Assembly (NCBI GenBank): GCA_041675285.1
Contig: JBAYTZ010000023.1
Span: 1 to 42,622, forward strand
Direction: 5' to 3'
From: Candidatus Delongbacteria bacterium
GTDB lineage: Bacteria; CAIWAD01
DNA: 42,622 nucleotides
Below are positions 14,727 through 22,667 of the stretch, one piece after another. The notes under the pieces were generated by a model. It was not told the DNA's origin and searched no databases. It saw nothing but the letters and a program-made list of their open reading frames with translations. A program made the position numbers and the translations under genes. How positions within the stretch are numbered: position 1 is the first letter of the stretch; every line of letters starts with the position of its first letter.

Positions 14727-16232
14727 ATGAAGTTCGCCGGACTGCTGCTCACCCTGCTGGCGGGCGCGGCCTGGGGCCTCGAGAGTCCCCACGGCCCGCT
14801 GACGCTGGAGTGCTCGCTCTGCCACTCCACGGAGGCCTGGACCCTGCGCTCCGAGCCGGACTTCCAGCACGACCTGAACACGGCCTGGCCGCTGGAGGGC
14901 GGACACGCCCAGGTGGCCTGTCTCACTTGTCACACGGACCTGCACTTCCAGGGCACGGGCACGTCCTGCACCAGCTGCCACCTGGACGTGCATCAGGGCA
15001 GCCTGGGCGAGGGCTGCCGGGAGTGCCACAGCCCGGAGCGCTGGCTGGATTCCGCTCTGCTGCGCCGGCGACACGACCGCAGCCAGTTCCCGTTGACGGG
15101 GGCCCACGGCCAGCTGGCCTGCGACCGCTGCCACTCGGGCAGCGGCGCGGCGCAGTTCGCCGCCACGCCCACGGAGTGCTCGGACTGCCACTTCGGCACC
15201 TGGCAGTCCACGCTCAACCCGCCCCACCAGGCCAGCCAGCTGGGCACCGACTGCCGCTCCTGCCATCACACCTCCCGCTGGAACGACGCCGCGGGCTTTC
15301 AGCATGAGAGCTTCCCGCTGACCGGCGCCCACGTGGGCACGCCCTGCACGGCCTGCCACGTGGGTGGGACCTTCCAGGGCCTCCCCTCCGACTGCTATTC
15401 CTGCCACCAGACGGAGTACCTGGAGGGGCCGGACCACGTGGAGGGCGAATACCCCACCACCTGCGCCACCTGCCACAGCACCACGGCCTGGCGGCCCTCC
15501 AGCCTGAACCACGACGCGACGGACTTCCCCCTGACCGGCGCCCACCGCAGCGTGGCCTGCGCGCAGTGTCACATGGCCCAGCCCTACAGCAGCGCGCCCT
15601 CGGATTGCTGGAGCTGCCATCAGGCGGATTTCCAGGCCGCCCTCAATCCGGACCACCAGGCTGGCCAATACCCCCAGACCTGCGCCGTCTGCCACAGCAC
15701 CACGGCCTGGCAGCCCGCCAGTTTCGACCACGGGCTGACGGACTTCCCGCTCAGCGGCGCCCACGTCGGCGTCAGCTGCGCCGCCTGCCACAGCAACGGG
15801 CAGTACACGGGCACCCCCAGCGACTGCCAGTCCTGCCATCTGGACGACTACCAGGCCACCAGCAACCCCAATCACACGGCGGCGGATTTCCCGCTGGCCT
15901 GCGCCAGCTGCCACAGCACCGCAAGTTGGACCGGCGCCACTTTCAACCACGACCAGAGCTTCTTCCCCATTTACTCCGGCGAGCATCGCGGCGAATGGTC
16001 CAGCTGCACGGACTGCCACTCCAATTCGGCGAGTTACGCGGAGTTCAGCTGCCTGGGCTGTCACGAGCATTCGCGCAGCGAGATGGACGGCGAGCATGAC
16101 GAGGTGGGCGGGTACAGCTGGGAGAGCCAGGCCTGTCTGCAGTGTCATCCCAATGGACAAGCCAACGACCGGCTGCCGCGGCGCCAGCGGACCATCGGGA
16201 TGGATCCCCGGCCCCGGCATCCGCTGCGCTGA
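14727..16232 (+). CDS. 19-heme modular c-type cytochrome, paralogue of the 37-heme protein
   Basis: A 501-residue secreted protein (signal MKFAGLLLTLLAGAAWG) with 19 CXXCH motifs, six three-heme modules plus one. It aligns with the 37-heme protein over both ends: HGP-x-x-L-(D/E)C start, the CHSPERWLD segment after heme 4, and the SEMDGEHD and WES-x-ACLxCHP C-terminal cap. It simply lacks six central modules. The third heme of several modules has an aromatic inside the motif (CYSCH, CWSCH). Extra FDH, GAH and PxH histidines repeat as in the paralogue. It is the last gene of the operon, 13 nt before a strong hairpin. It could form the opposite face of a trans-outer-membrane conduit or a cap of a heme wire. 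Confidence 0.92.
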   Translation: MKFAGLLLTLLAGAAWGLESPHGPLTLECSLCHSTEAWTLRSEPDFQHDLNTAWPLEGGHAQVACLTCHTDLHFQGTGTSCTSCHLDVHQGSLGEGCRECHSPERWLDSALLRRRHDRSQFPLTGAHGQLACDRCHSGSGAAQFAATPTECSDCHFGTWQSTLNPPHQASQLGTDCRSCHHTSRWNDAAGFQHESFPLTGAHVGTPCTACHVGGTFQGLPSDCYSCHQTEYLEGPDHVEGEYPTTCATCHSTTAWRPSSLNHDATDFPLTGAHRSVACAQCHMAQPYSSAPSDCWSCHQADFQAALNPDHQAGQYPQTCAVCHSTTAWQPASFDHGLTDFPLSGAHVGVSCAACHSNGQYTGTPSDCQSCHLDDYQATSNPNHTAADFPLACASCHSTASWTGATFNHDQSFFPIYSGEHRGEWSSCTDCHSNSASYAEFSCLGCHEHSRSEMDGEHDEVGGYSWESQACLQCHPNGQANDRLPRRQRTIGMDPRPRHPLR

Positions 16233-16244
16233 TCCAAAAACGAA

Positions 16245-16268
16245 AAGACCTGCCCGAGGGCAGGTCTT
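16245..16268. terminator. Bidirectional hairpin terminator, cytochrome operon and tRNA-Glu
   Basis: AAGACCTGCCC (16245-16255) pairs perfectly with GGGCAGGTCTT (16258-16268). On the minus strand it is followed by TTCGTTTTT, a good tail for the tRNA-Glu transcript. On the plus strand the tail is only TTCGTCT, so termination of the cytochrome operon would rely on the stem. Confidence 0.8.
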
Positions 16269-16284
16269 CGTCTCACGTGACTCA

Positions 16285-16356
16285 TACCGCGTACGGGATT
16301 CGAACCCGTGTTACCGGCGTGAGAGGCCAGCGTCCTAACCACTAGACGAACGCGGC
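16285..16356 (-). tRNA. tRNA-Glu (anticodon CTC)
   Basis: A complete cloverleaf on the minus strand: acceptor GCCGCGT/ACGCGGT (first pair G-U), D arm GTCTAGTGGTTAGGAC, anticodon arm CTGGC-CTCTCAC-GCCGG with anticodon CTC (reads GAG), four-base variable loop, and T arm with TTCGAAT. The discriminator is A and CCA is not encoded. A promoter lies 12 nt upstream and a hairpin with T tail follows. Confidence 0.95.
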
Positions 16357-16367
16357 AGAAGGCCCCA

Positions 16368-16396
16368 AGTGTACCAAAGGACAGGAAGGAGCGCAA
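16368..16396 (-). promoter_or_regulatory. Promoter of tRNA-Glu
   Basis: On the minus strand, TTGCGC (16396-16391), a 17-bp spacer and TACACT (16373-16368). The predicted start near 16361 is about 5 nt before the mature tRNA 5' end at 16356, the geometry expected for a stable RNA gene. This is the best promoter in the window. Confidence 0.72.
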
Positions 16397-16447
16397 GAGT
16401 CGTCCCGCGGATTGCCTCTGCGCCCCGCCGCCGCTCCCCGGTCCGGG

Positions 16448-16849
16448 CTACTTGAGCCGCTTGAATTCCTGCGTGCCGCTGGCTTCGTCGTTGGCCCACG
16501 TGCTGTTGAGGATGTCGCCGTCCAGACCCGTGGTGGCGATGCGGACGTTGTAGCCGCTGGATGGCACGTGATAGGTCCAGCTGAGGACCGTGCCGTCCCA
16601 CTTCTGGGCCGTCACCGGGAAGTTCTCCCCGTCCGCGTCCACCACGGATTGCACCTGCAACTGGTCCGCCTTCAACACCACGGTGGTCAGCGAGAGGGTC
16701 TCCAAGTCCTGCCAGACACCCACATAGGGCGCCATGGCGGCCTTGTCGGCCGCACTCAGGCTGCCCTTCCCCGGCATGCACCCCATCACCAGCAGCAACC
16801 CGACCAGCGCCACCAAGGCGCCGATCGTCCGTCCACTTTGCTTCTTCAT
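16448..16849 (-). CDS. Small predicted lipoprotein
   Basis: A 133-residue protein with a lipoprotein signal: basic MKKQSGR, a hydrophobic run, then LVMGC with the lipidated Cys at residue 24. The mature part is about 110 residues, soluble, with alternating strands (VLKADQLQVQSVVDADG, VLSWTYHVPSSGYNVRIATTGLDGD) that suggest a small beta sandwich or lipocalin-like fold. I do not recognise the family. GGGAGG precedes the ATG at 16849; a longer in-frame start at 16900 would remove the signal and run into the upstream terminator. It lies 53 nt downstream of the SppA stop with a terminator between them, so it is probably transcribed by readthrough or its own weak promoter. Confidence 0.75.
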   Translation of the reverse strand: MKKQSGRTIGALVALVGLLLVMGCMPGKGSLSAADKAAMAPYVGVWQDLETLSLTTVVLKADQLQVQSVVDADGENFPVTAQKWDGTVLSWTYHVPSSGYNVRIATTGLDGDILNSTWANDEASGTQEFKRLK

Positions 16850-16870
16850 GTGCCTCCCATATAAAGAAAA

Positions 16871-16894
16871 GCCGGGGCGGTGACCCGCCCCGGC
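16871..16894 (-). terminator. Rho-independent terminator after sppA
   Basis: GCCGGGGCGG and CCGCCCCGGC form a perfect 10-bp stem with a 4-nt loop; on the minus strand TTTTCTTT follows. It sits 9 nt after the sppA stop. Confidence 0.88.
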
Positions 16895-16902
16895 CGCCAT
16901 TC

Positions 16903-19521
16903 CTACCAGCCGAAGCCTTGGTACGGCTGGTCATCCAACAACATCTCCGGTTTGCCCGAGCCCAGGATGGAGAGGCGCATGTCCTGCGTCAGACCCACCT
17001 GCTCGTCGAACAGGCGCTGCTGCGCCGCGCTCATGCCGCCACCCTGCCCCAGCATCTGCAGGAGCTGGATGATGTCCGCAAAGGAGAGATCGGGATGGAT
17101 CTCCCGGATCTTGACGTCTTCCTTCTTCAAGTCGGCCTTGAGACGGGCGAGTTCGATGCCGTCCCGCAGGCCGCCCTGACCGTCCACCAGACCCAGCTTC
17201 TGCGCCGCGGGGCCGGACCAGATTCGGCCCTCGGCGATGCCATGCACGTCGTCCCACGACTTGCTGCGGCAATCGGCCACCTTCTGGACGAAGTCCTTGT
17301 AGAAGTCCTTGATCATCGCATGTAGCTCCAGGGACTGGGTCTCGGTGAGCTCGCGGCCGAAGATCGGCAGGGGCGGCATGCGCAGTTGGGCGGAACCCGC
17401 TTTGAAATCCAGCGGCGCCGCGACCATGGTGCCGCCGAAACTCTCCTTCTTGCCGGCCCAGACGCCGTCCTGGCGCAGCTTGGCGTTGTTCATCAGGCCC
17501 TTGTCGAAGAACAGGCCCGCCGCCACGCCGATGGACCCGGTGATGGTCGTGGGCGAGGAGAGGATGGTGTCCGCCGACATGGACAGGTAGTAGCCGCCCG
17601 AGGCCGCCACGAAGCCCTGGACCACGATCAGGGGCTTCTTCTTCTTGAGGCGTTCCATCTCCCGCCAGACCAGATCCGAGGCGTAGCCGCTGCCGCCAGG
17701 GCTGTCGATGTGGAAGACCACGGCCTTGACGTTGTCGTCCTCGCGCACCGCCTTGAACTGCTGGATCAGAGTCTCGTCGCCGATGGCCAAGGGGCCCAGG
17801 CTGCGGCCGGAATAGATCGGGCCGGAGGCGTAGATCACGGCGATCTCGGGCTTGACGCCCCAGCGGCGGTGGATCGGCCGCTCCGTGAAGGAGGCCAGCG
17901 AGACCACCCGGTCGCCCTTGAGCTTCTCCAGGTCCTTCATGTCGAAGCCCAGCGAAATGGTGAGACCGACGGCCTTCTTGTCCTCGTCGTCGTCGCTGGG
18001 TTCGCGCCGGCAAACCCAGTCCTCCACTTGATCGTCGTAGAGCAGCGTGTCCACCAGCTTCATTTCCATCAGCTGGTCGCGGGTCACGAACCAGTGGGAG
18101 AGCAGCTCGTCCAACTGGGCCTGGCTGAGGCCGTAGCCGTCGCGGATGCCCTCCGTGACGTGGTTGTAGATGTCGGTCAGGCAGGCGCCCACGTTCTGGC
18201 GCACTTCCGGGGACATGGCGTTCTGATCCAGATCCTCGCCCGCGCCCTTGTAGGCCCCGACGTTGAAGCGCACGAAATCGAGCCCGGCCTCCTCGAAGGC
18301 GTCGGCCATGTAGAGGCGCTCGCGGCCCATGTTGTCGATCTGCGCCTCGCCGATGGGCAGCATGGCGCGCCGGTCGGCTACGGAGGCCAGGTAAAGGGTC
18401 CCCAGGCTGTGGCCGTGGCAGTAGACGGCCACTTCGCCGCCGGTCTTGGCCTTGTACTCGATGATCCGCTCGCGGATCTCGCGCAGCAGGGCCATGTCCG
18501 CCTGGAAGTCCGGCCGGATGTTGAGGAAGAGACCCTTGAGGCGCGGATTCTTCTCCGCCGCGTCCATCTGGGTCAGGAACTTGTGCAGCTGGAACTTCTG
18601 GCCCATCATCAGCCAGGGATACTCGCCGGCCATGCCCGCCAGTTCGATCCGCGCGAAGAGTTGCTTCTTGTGCCTCAGCGCCAGACCCTTGTTGAAGGTG
18701 CGGTCGCTGAACAGCACGGAGTAGCGCGTGCCGGGACCCGGCTCGGCGTCGGACTCCGCGTCAGGCAGGATGGCGCCCAGGCTCAGGTGGCGCAGGTTCA
18801 GCCCGGCCTGGAAGACGATGTCGTCCGTGTCCAGATGCTTGCGCGCACTCAGGCGCAGGTAGTCGACGGGTTCCACTTCCACGCCGGCCCAATACTCGGC
18901 CGAGCGCTCGATGTAGGCCTCGTCGTCGAAGCGCCAAGCGCCGTCCACGGAAAAGGTCACGCGATCCGTGAAGGGACGCAGGGCCAGGCCCGCTTCCAGC
19001 AAGGTCCGCGGCTGCTGATAGGTTTGGCCCAGGGCCCAGGTCACCGTCGAACCGACGCTGACGTAGCGATGGGGCTGGTTCAGGCTGGAGAGGACGAGTT
19101 GATCCGGCGTCTTGCCGGCGTCGACGTTGCCCACGCTCCAGCCATAGGCCAGACCCGTGTAGCTGCCCCGCGCCCCGAAGCCCAGTCCCAGCCGGTACTG
19201 GTTGACAAACAGGCCCGCCGGGCTCTCCTCGTGGATCATGCCGAAGCCCAGCCCGCCCAGGTTGGCGAACACGCCCAGTTCATCCGTCTGGGGATGATCC
19301 TCAGCCTCGCCTGAGAAAATGAACTCCAGTTGGGTCGTGCCTTGCTCGTAGCCCAGCAGGGCGGGGTTCCAGAACGCGGCGGCCGGACCCCGGCCCGCGG
19401 CCACGGATCCCACGTGCCAGGCTTCCACATCCTGCCGGATGCCCAGCGGCGCCAGATCGGCGGCGTACAACAACGAGACTGCGGACAGGGTGAGCCCCAG
19501 CCCGAGCATGGATCGCTTCAT
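16903..19521 (-). CDS. Signal peptide peptidase SppA (67K type) with N-terminal barrel-like domain
   Basis: An 872-residue protein. After a cleavable signal (about residues 1-21, LLYAAD) comes a region of about 260 residues of amphipathic strands beginning RQDVEAWHVGSVAAGRGPAAAFWNPALLGY, typical of outer-membrane PorV/FadL-like barrels. A double SppA (protease IV) module follows from about 290. The predicted catalytic dyad is present: Lys425 in GAYKGAGED (N-terminal repeat) and Ser641 in AASGGYYLS (C-terminal repeat), with DSPGG at 606-610. SppA normally degrades signal peptides at the inner membrane; the signal peptide and barrel-like domain suggest a periplasmic or outer-membrane form here. 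AGGAGG precedes the ATG. It is followed by a terminator. Confidence 0.88.
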   Translation of the reverse strand: MKRSMLGLGLTLSAVSLLYAADLAPLGIRQDVEAWHVGSVAAGRGPAAAFWNPALLGYEQGTTQLEFIFSGEAEDHPQTDELGVFANLGGLGFGMIHEESPAGLFVNQYRLGLGFGARGSYTGLAYGWSVGNVDAGKTPDQLVLSSLNQPHRYVSVGSTVTWALGQTYQQPRTLLEAGLALRPFTDRVTFSVDGAWRFDDEAYIERSAEYWAGVEVEPVDYLRLSARKHLDTDDIVFQAGLNLRHLSLGAILPDAESDAEPGPGTRYSVLFSDRTFNKGLALRHKKQLFARIELAGMAGEYPWLMMGQKFQLHKFLTQMDAAEKNPRLKGLFLNIRPDFQADMALLREIRERIIEYKAKTGGEVAVYCHGHSLGTLYLASVADRRAMLPIGEAQIDNMGRERLYMADAFEEAGLDFVRFNVGAYKGAGEDLDQNAMSPEVRQNVGACLTDIYNHVTEGIRDGYGLSQAQLDELLSHWFVTRDQLMEMKLVDTLLYDDQVEDWVCRREPSDDDEDKKAVGLTISLGFDMKDLEKLKGDRVVSLASFTERPIHRRWGVKPEIAVIYASGPIYSGRSLGPLAIGDETLIQQFKAVREDDNVKAVVFHIDSPGGSGYASDLVWREMERLKKKKPLIVVQGFVAASGGYYLSMSADTILSSPTTITGSIGVAAGLFFDKGLMNNAKLRQDGVWAGKKESFGGTMVAAPLDFKAGSAQLRMPPLPIFGRELTETQSLELHAMIKDFYKDFVQKVADCRSKSWDDVHGIAEGRIWSGPAAQKLGLVDGQGGLRDGIELARLKADLKKEDVKIREIHPDLSFADIIQLLQMLGQGGGMSAAQQRLFDEQVGLTQDMRLSILGSGKPEMLLDDQPYQGFGW

Positions 19522-19718
19522 GATTCCTCCTGTTTGGGGAAGCGGAAGCGGCACTGACTGCCACCCGCCGGGCGCGTTTCCCTGTGACCCAGCTTTCGCC
19601 GCATGCCCCGTTCGGGAGCCGTGGCCCGCTGCTCTGAATGTTGAGATTGGGCGCAGGGAATGCAATCCGCACCCCGGCCCCGCGCGAGAATCCACTATGG
19701 ACCGTCAGAAAAGAAGAA

Positions 19719-19739
19719 CGCCCGGTGGTAAGCCGGGCG
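19719..19739 (-). terminator. Rho-independent terminator after the 36-residue gene
   Basis: CGCCCGG (19719-19725) pairs with CCGGGCG (19733-19739) across a 7-nt loop; on the minus strand it is followed by TTCTTCTTTTCT. It lies about 30 nt after the stop of the small gene at 19769 and upstream of sppA, so it ends a separate short transcript. Confidence 0.8.
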
Positions 19740-19768
19740 CGGAAAGTCGATGAAGCTGAAAAAGACAA

Positions 19769-19879
19769 TTACATCAGCATGAAAGCTGCCACCAGAATCA
19801 GCAGGAACAAGGGCGACGAGAAATACAGGTCAACCTGTTTGCGGATTCCAGACACTTGCTTGATCGCACGCTGCTTCAT
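19769..19879 (-). CDS. Small single-helix membrane peptide (36 aa), hypothetical
   Basis: MKQRAIKQVSGIRKQVDLYF followed by SSPLFLLILVAAFMLM: a basic amphipathic N terminus and one C-terminal hydrophobic helix ending at the stop, giving a tail-anchored-like peptide of 36 residues. GGGGGA lies 7 nt before the ATG. A Rho-independent terminator follows directly, which supports a real transcript. No similarity recognised. Alternative: a chance frame inside an intergenic transcript or small RNA. Confidence 0.5.
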   Translation of the reverse strand: MKQRAIKQVSGIRKQVDLYFSSPLFLLILVAAFMLM

Positions 19880-20233
19880 ACTGCGTCCCCCATCTGTTTC
19901 GAAGCCCGCCCCACCGTTTGAATCACCTCGACCCCCATCGGGCAATCCCCAAGCGGGCTCCAAGCGGCCTCATCGCAATTCCGATTTTGCTGAGCAATGC
20001 TAAAGCAAAGCCCATGCCAAGCAGTTGGGGGGAGCGAAGTTCAAGCAGACCAAGGACTCCCGGACTCCTCTTCCCCAATCAGGCCAAGGGGATTGTCCAG
20101 GAACCGCACAAGTTGAACACAATCGGGCGGGGAGCCGGCTCCGGTTCCCAAGCGGCTGCGGTGGATTGAACCACCCCTCATTGGGGCATATCCACCGAAG
20201 CAGGGGCCGCGACCCGCACCGCTAGCCAAGGCT
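19880..20233. other. Non-coding stretch between yfhO-like gene and small peptide gene
   Basis: About 350 nt with no convincing gene. It holds a 12-bp palindrome GGAGCCGGCTCC (20131-20142) and the nested inverted repeats at 20159-20197. No clear promoter for the small gene was found. Composition is slightly less GC-rich than the neighbours, and short frames on both strands lack ribosome sites. Confidence 0.5.
20159..20197 (-). other. Nested hairpin downstream of the yfhO-like gene
   Basis: CGGTGGAT (20159-20166) and ATCCACCG (20190-20197) form an 8-bp outer stem around an inner CCCC-TCATT-GGGG hairpin (20174-20186). It lies 37-75 nt after the yfhO-like stop. There is no T tail, so it may be a 3' stabilising structure or a weak terminator. 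Confidence 0.4.
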
Positions 20234-22660
20234 TCACGCCGGGCGCGCGGCTTCCGGCTCTCCAGCGGCCGGCGGATGGTGCCGCCGCCAGCCGAAGCGG
20301 ACCAGGAGCAGCAGCAGCAGCGTGATCAGCGAGATCCAGCGCCCGATCACCCAGCCCTGGGGCCGGTACTCCAGCACCAGGCGATGATCCCCCGCCGCCG
20401 GCAGGGCCACGGCGCGCAACAGGTGGTTGGCCCGCAGGACGGGCACGGGTTGGCCGTCCAGGGTGGCGACCCAGCCCTTGGGGAGCCAGATCTCCGAGAG
20501 CAGGGCCAGCGTCGGGCCGGCGCAGGTGATGGAGTATTCCACCCGGTCGGGCTCGTAGCTCAGCACGCGCCCCTGGCCACTGCCCAACGCGGCCGGCAGG
20601 GCCGGAGCCGGGTCCAGCACGGCCAGCGCGCGCGGATCCAGCCCGTTCATCACCCGCTCGAATTGCTGGTCGCCCGCCACGGCCTCCCAGCCGGCGGGGA
20701 AGGACAGCCGGGGCAGCGCGCCGGGGTTGTGGAACAGGAAGCCGTCTTCGAAACGGCCGACGGCCTGCAGCCAGGGCAACTGCGAGCGGCTGATCACCCA
20801 TTGCACGTTGAGCAGGTCCAGCCAGGCCGGATGCAGGCTGCTGCCCGAGCCGTCGGGCAGATTCACCCGGCCCTCCGTCAGCACCTGTTGGATGCCCGCA
20901 GGCTTGGCCCCGTGGTAGCCCTCGATGCTGTGCAGCTCGTGCCAGGCCGGCTCGTTCTGTCCGTAGACGCCGTCCGGCCAGATCCGGAAGGTCTCCTTCT
21001 CCGGCAGGGCCGCCAGTTCGGCCAGCGCGCCCCGGGGCCGGAACAGCTGCTCGGGATTGCCGCGCGGTTCGAAGACCAGGGTTTGGCGATCCACCCAGAC
21101 CAGGTCCGCCGCGGTCAAGAGGCCCAGCCAGACCGCCAGCCCGGCGGTGGGCAGCTTGCGCTGGGCGTGCAGCCAGAGCGCCCCGCCGGCCAGGGCCACG
21201 AACAGCAGCGTGCGCGCCGCGTCGCCCCGGGCCTGGGCCGCGCGGGCCGCGCGCAGTCCGCCGTGCACCATGTCCACGTAGTCCTGGCGCGGTTCCTGAC
21301 CCTGCTGGATCAGGTAGTTCTGGATCAGCGCCGTGTCGCGCGGGTTGCTGTAGGAGGTCCCGGGCGGCAGGCCCTTGGTCGGGTCCGGCCGGGCGCCCCA
21401 GAACAACCCGGCCAGCACCAGCGCGCCTAGAGACACGCCCAGCAAGCCGCGGCGGAGCTTGGCGCCCGCGGCGTCGGCGCCCAGTTTCAGCAGGCGGTCC
21501 AGGCCCACGCCCGCGCTGAAAATCAACCCCAGTTGGGTCAGGGCCAGCGCCCACATGTGGGCCCGCAGCTTGGCGTAACCGGGCAAACCCTTCACCAGCA
21601 GCTCGAAGAGCGGCGTGTGCCGGCCCAGGCCCAGGATCAGCAGCAATAGGGAGGGCAGCAGCCAGGGCCAGATGCGCCGCCGGTCCTCGGCCTTCCAGAA
21701 TGCCACGGCCAGCAGGGGCAGCCAGAAGGCTCCGGCATAGAGCGGAAAGGCCGTGTATTCCAGCGCGCCCCAGTAATTGGCTCCGCCGAAGCCCTTGGCG
21801 CCCGGCACCCACCAGCTGAACAGGTCTGAGGGCGGGAAGGAATAGGCTTCGGCGTAGCTGCCGCCGGCCACGGCGGACAGGGAGCCCGAGCGCATGCTCA
21901 TCTCCGAGTACTCCAGCACGGGCAGATAGAGGAAGGCGACCAGCGCCAGGGCCACTCCCACCCAGGCCAGAGCCCGCAGCCCGGCGCCCAGCCAGGGACG
22001 GCCGGGTTCGCCGCGCATCTGCCAGAGCCGCACCAGCGTGTAGACCCCGGCGAAGAGCAGGAAGTACCAGCTCATCTGGATGTGCTTCACGCTGAGCAGC
22101 ATGGCCAGACCCAGGGCCGCCACGGGCAGGGCGCGCAGACGCTTGTCCGTCAGCAGGCCCTCCAGCAGGTAGAGGTTGAGCGGCATCCAGCACACGGTCC
22201 AGAGCTTGATGGTGTGGCCGGCGCCCATCAGCCCTACCAGCGTGGTGCCGAAGGTCAGGCTGAGGGCGGCGAAGCCCGCGGCCAGCCAGGACAGTTCGCG
22301 CCGGCGCAAGTAGAGGAAACTGCCGCAGCCCAGCAGCAGCAGGTGGAAGACGTGCAGGACCACCGGATCCTTGAAGATGGGCAGCAGGCTGCCCAGGCCC
22401 CAGGAGCTGACCACCGACACCAGATAGGACGGCGTGACCATCAGGCTGGCGTAGCAGGGCATGCCGCCGAACAGGTAGGGGATCCACTGGACCACGTGGC
22501 CGTGCTCGAACATCTGCGCATGGCCGAAACGCGCGAAGGGCAGGCTCTTCACCGTGTCCGAGGGCAGCAGGGTCTGGCCGCTCAGGAAGGGATGGAGCAG
22601 AACCAGCAACAGGGCCAGCACGAGGCCGCCCAGCCAGAGCATCTGGTGTTTGGTTTTCAT
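20234..22660 (-). CDS. YfhO-family polytopic membrane protein
   Basis: An 808-residue membrane protein of the YfhO family: about a dozen helices, an early periplasmic loop FLSGQTLLPSDTVKSLPF, then WIPYLFGGMPCYAS (about 58-72), and a large C-terminal soluble domain with LLNVQWVISR and LSEIWLPKGW before a last helix. YfhO proteins are GT-C-like and linked to glycosylation of lipoteichoic acid or surface polymers; the exact reaction in Gram-negatives is unclear. It is the last gene of the GT2-flippase-YfhO operon, starting 7 nt after the flippase stop with GAGGCGGG as ribosome site. Likely job: transferring a lipid-linked sugar outside the inner membrane. Confidence 0.82.
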   Translation of the reverse strand: MKTKHQMLWLGGLVLALLLVLLHPFLSGQTLLPSDTVKSLPFARFGHAQMFEHGHVVQWIPYLFGGMPCYASLMVTPSYLVSVVSSWGLGSLLPIFKDPVVLHVFHLLLLGCGSFLYLRRRELSWLAAGFAALSLTFGTTLVGLMGAGHTIKLWTVCWMPLNLYLLEGLLTDKRLRALPVAALGLAMLLSVKHIQMSWYFLLFAGVYTLVRLWQMRGEPGRPWLGAGLRALAWVGVALALVAFLYLPVLEYSEMSMRSGSLSAVAGGSYAEAYSFPPSDLFSWWVPGAKGFGGANYWGALEYTAFPLYAGAFWLPLLAVAFWKAEDRRRIWPWLLPSLLLLILGLGRHTPLFELLVKGLPGYAKLRAHMWALALTQLGLIFSAGVGLDRLLKLGADAAGAKLRRGLLGVSLGALVLAGLFWGARPDPTKGLPPGTSYSNPRDTALIQNYLIQQGQEPRQDYVDMVHGGLRAARAAQARGDAARTLLFVALAGGALWLHAQRKLPTAGLAVWLGLLTAADLVWVDRQTLVFEPRGNPEQLFRPRGALAELAALPEKETFRIWPDGVYGQNEPAWHELHSIEGYHGAKPAGIQQVLTEGRVNLPDGSGSSLHPAWLDLLNVQWVISRSQLPWLQAVGRFEDGFLFHNPGALPRLSFPAGWEAVAGDQQFERVMNGLDPRALAVLDPAPALPAALGSGQGRVLSYEPDRVEYSITCAGPTLALLSEIWLPKGWVATLDGQPVPVLRANHLLRAVALPAAGDHRLVLEYRPQGWVIGRWISLITLLLLLLVRFGWRRHHPPAAGEPEAARPA

Positions 22661-22667
22661 TCCCGCC

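Noticed and set aside
19637..19665. Promoter for sppA (TTGCAT-17-AACATT, minus strand)
   Set aside because: The -10 box matches poorly and lies more than 110 bp from the start; not distinguishable from chance.
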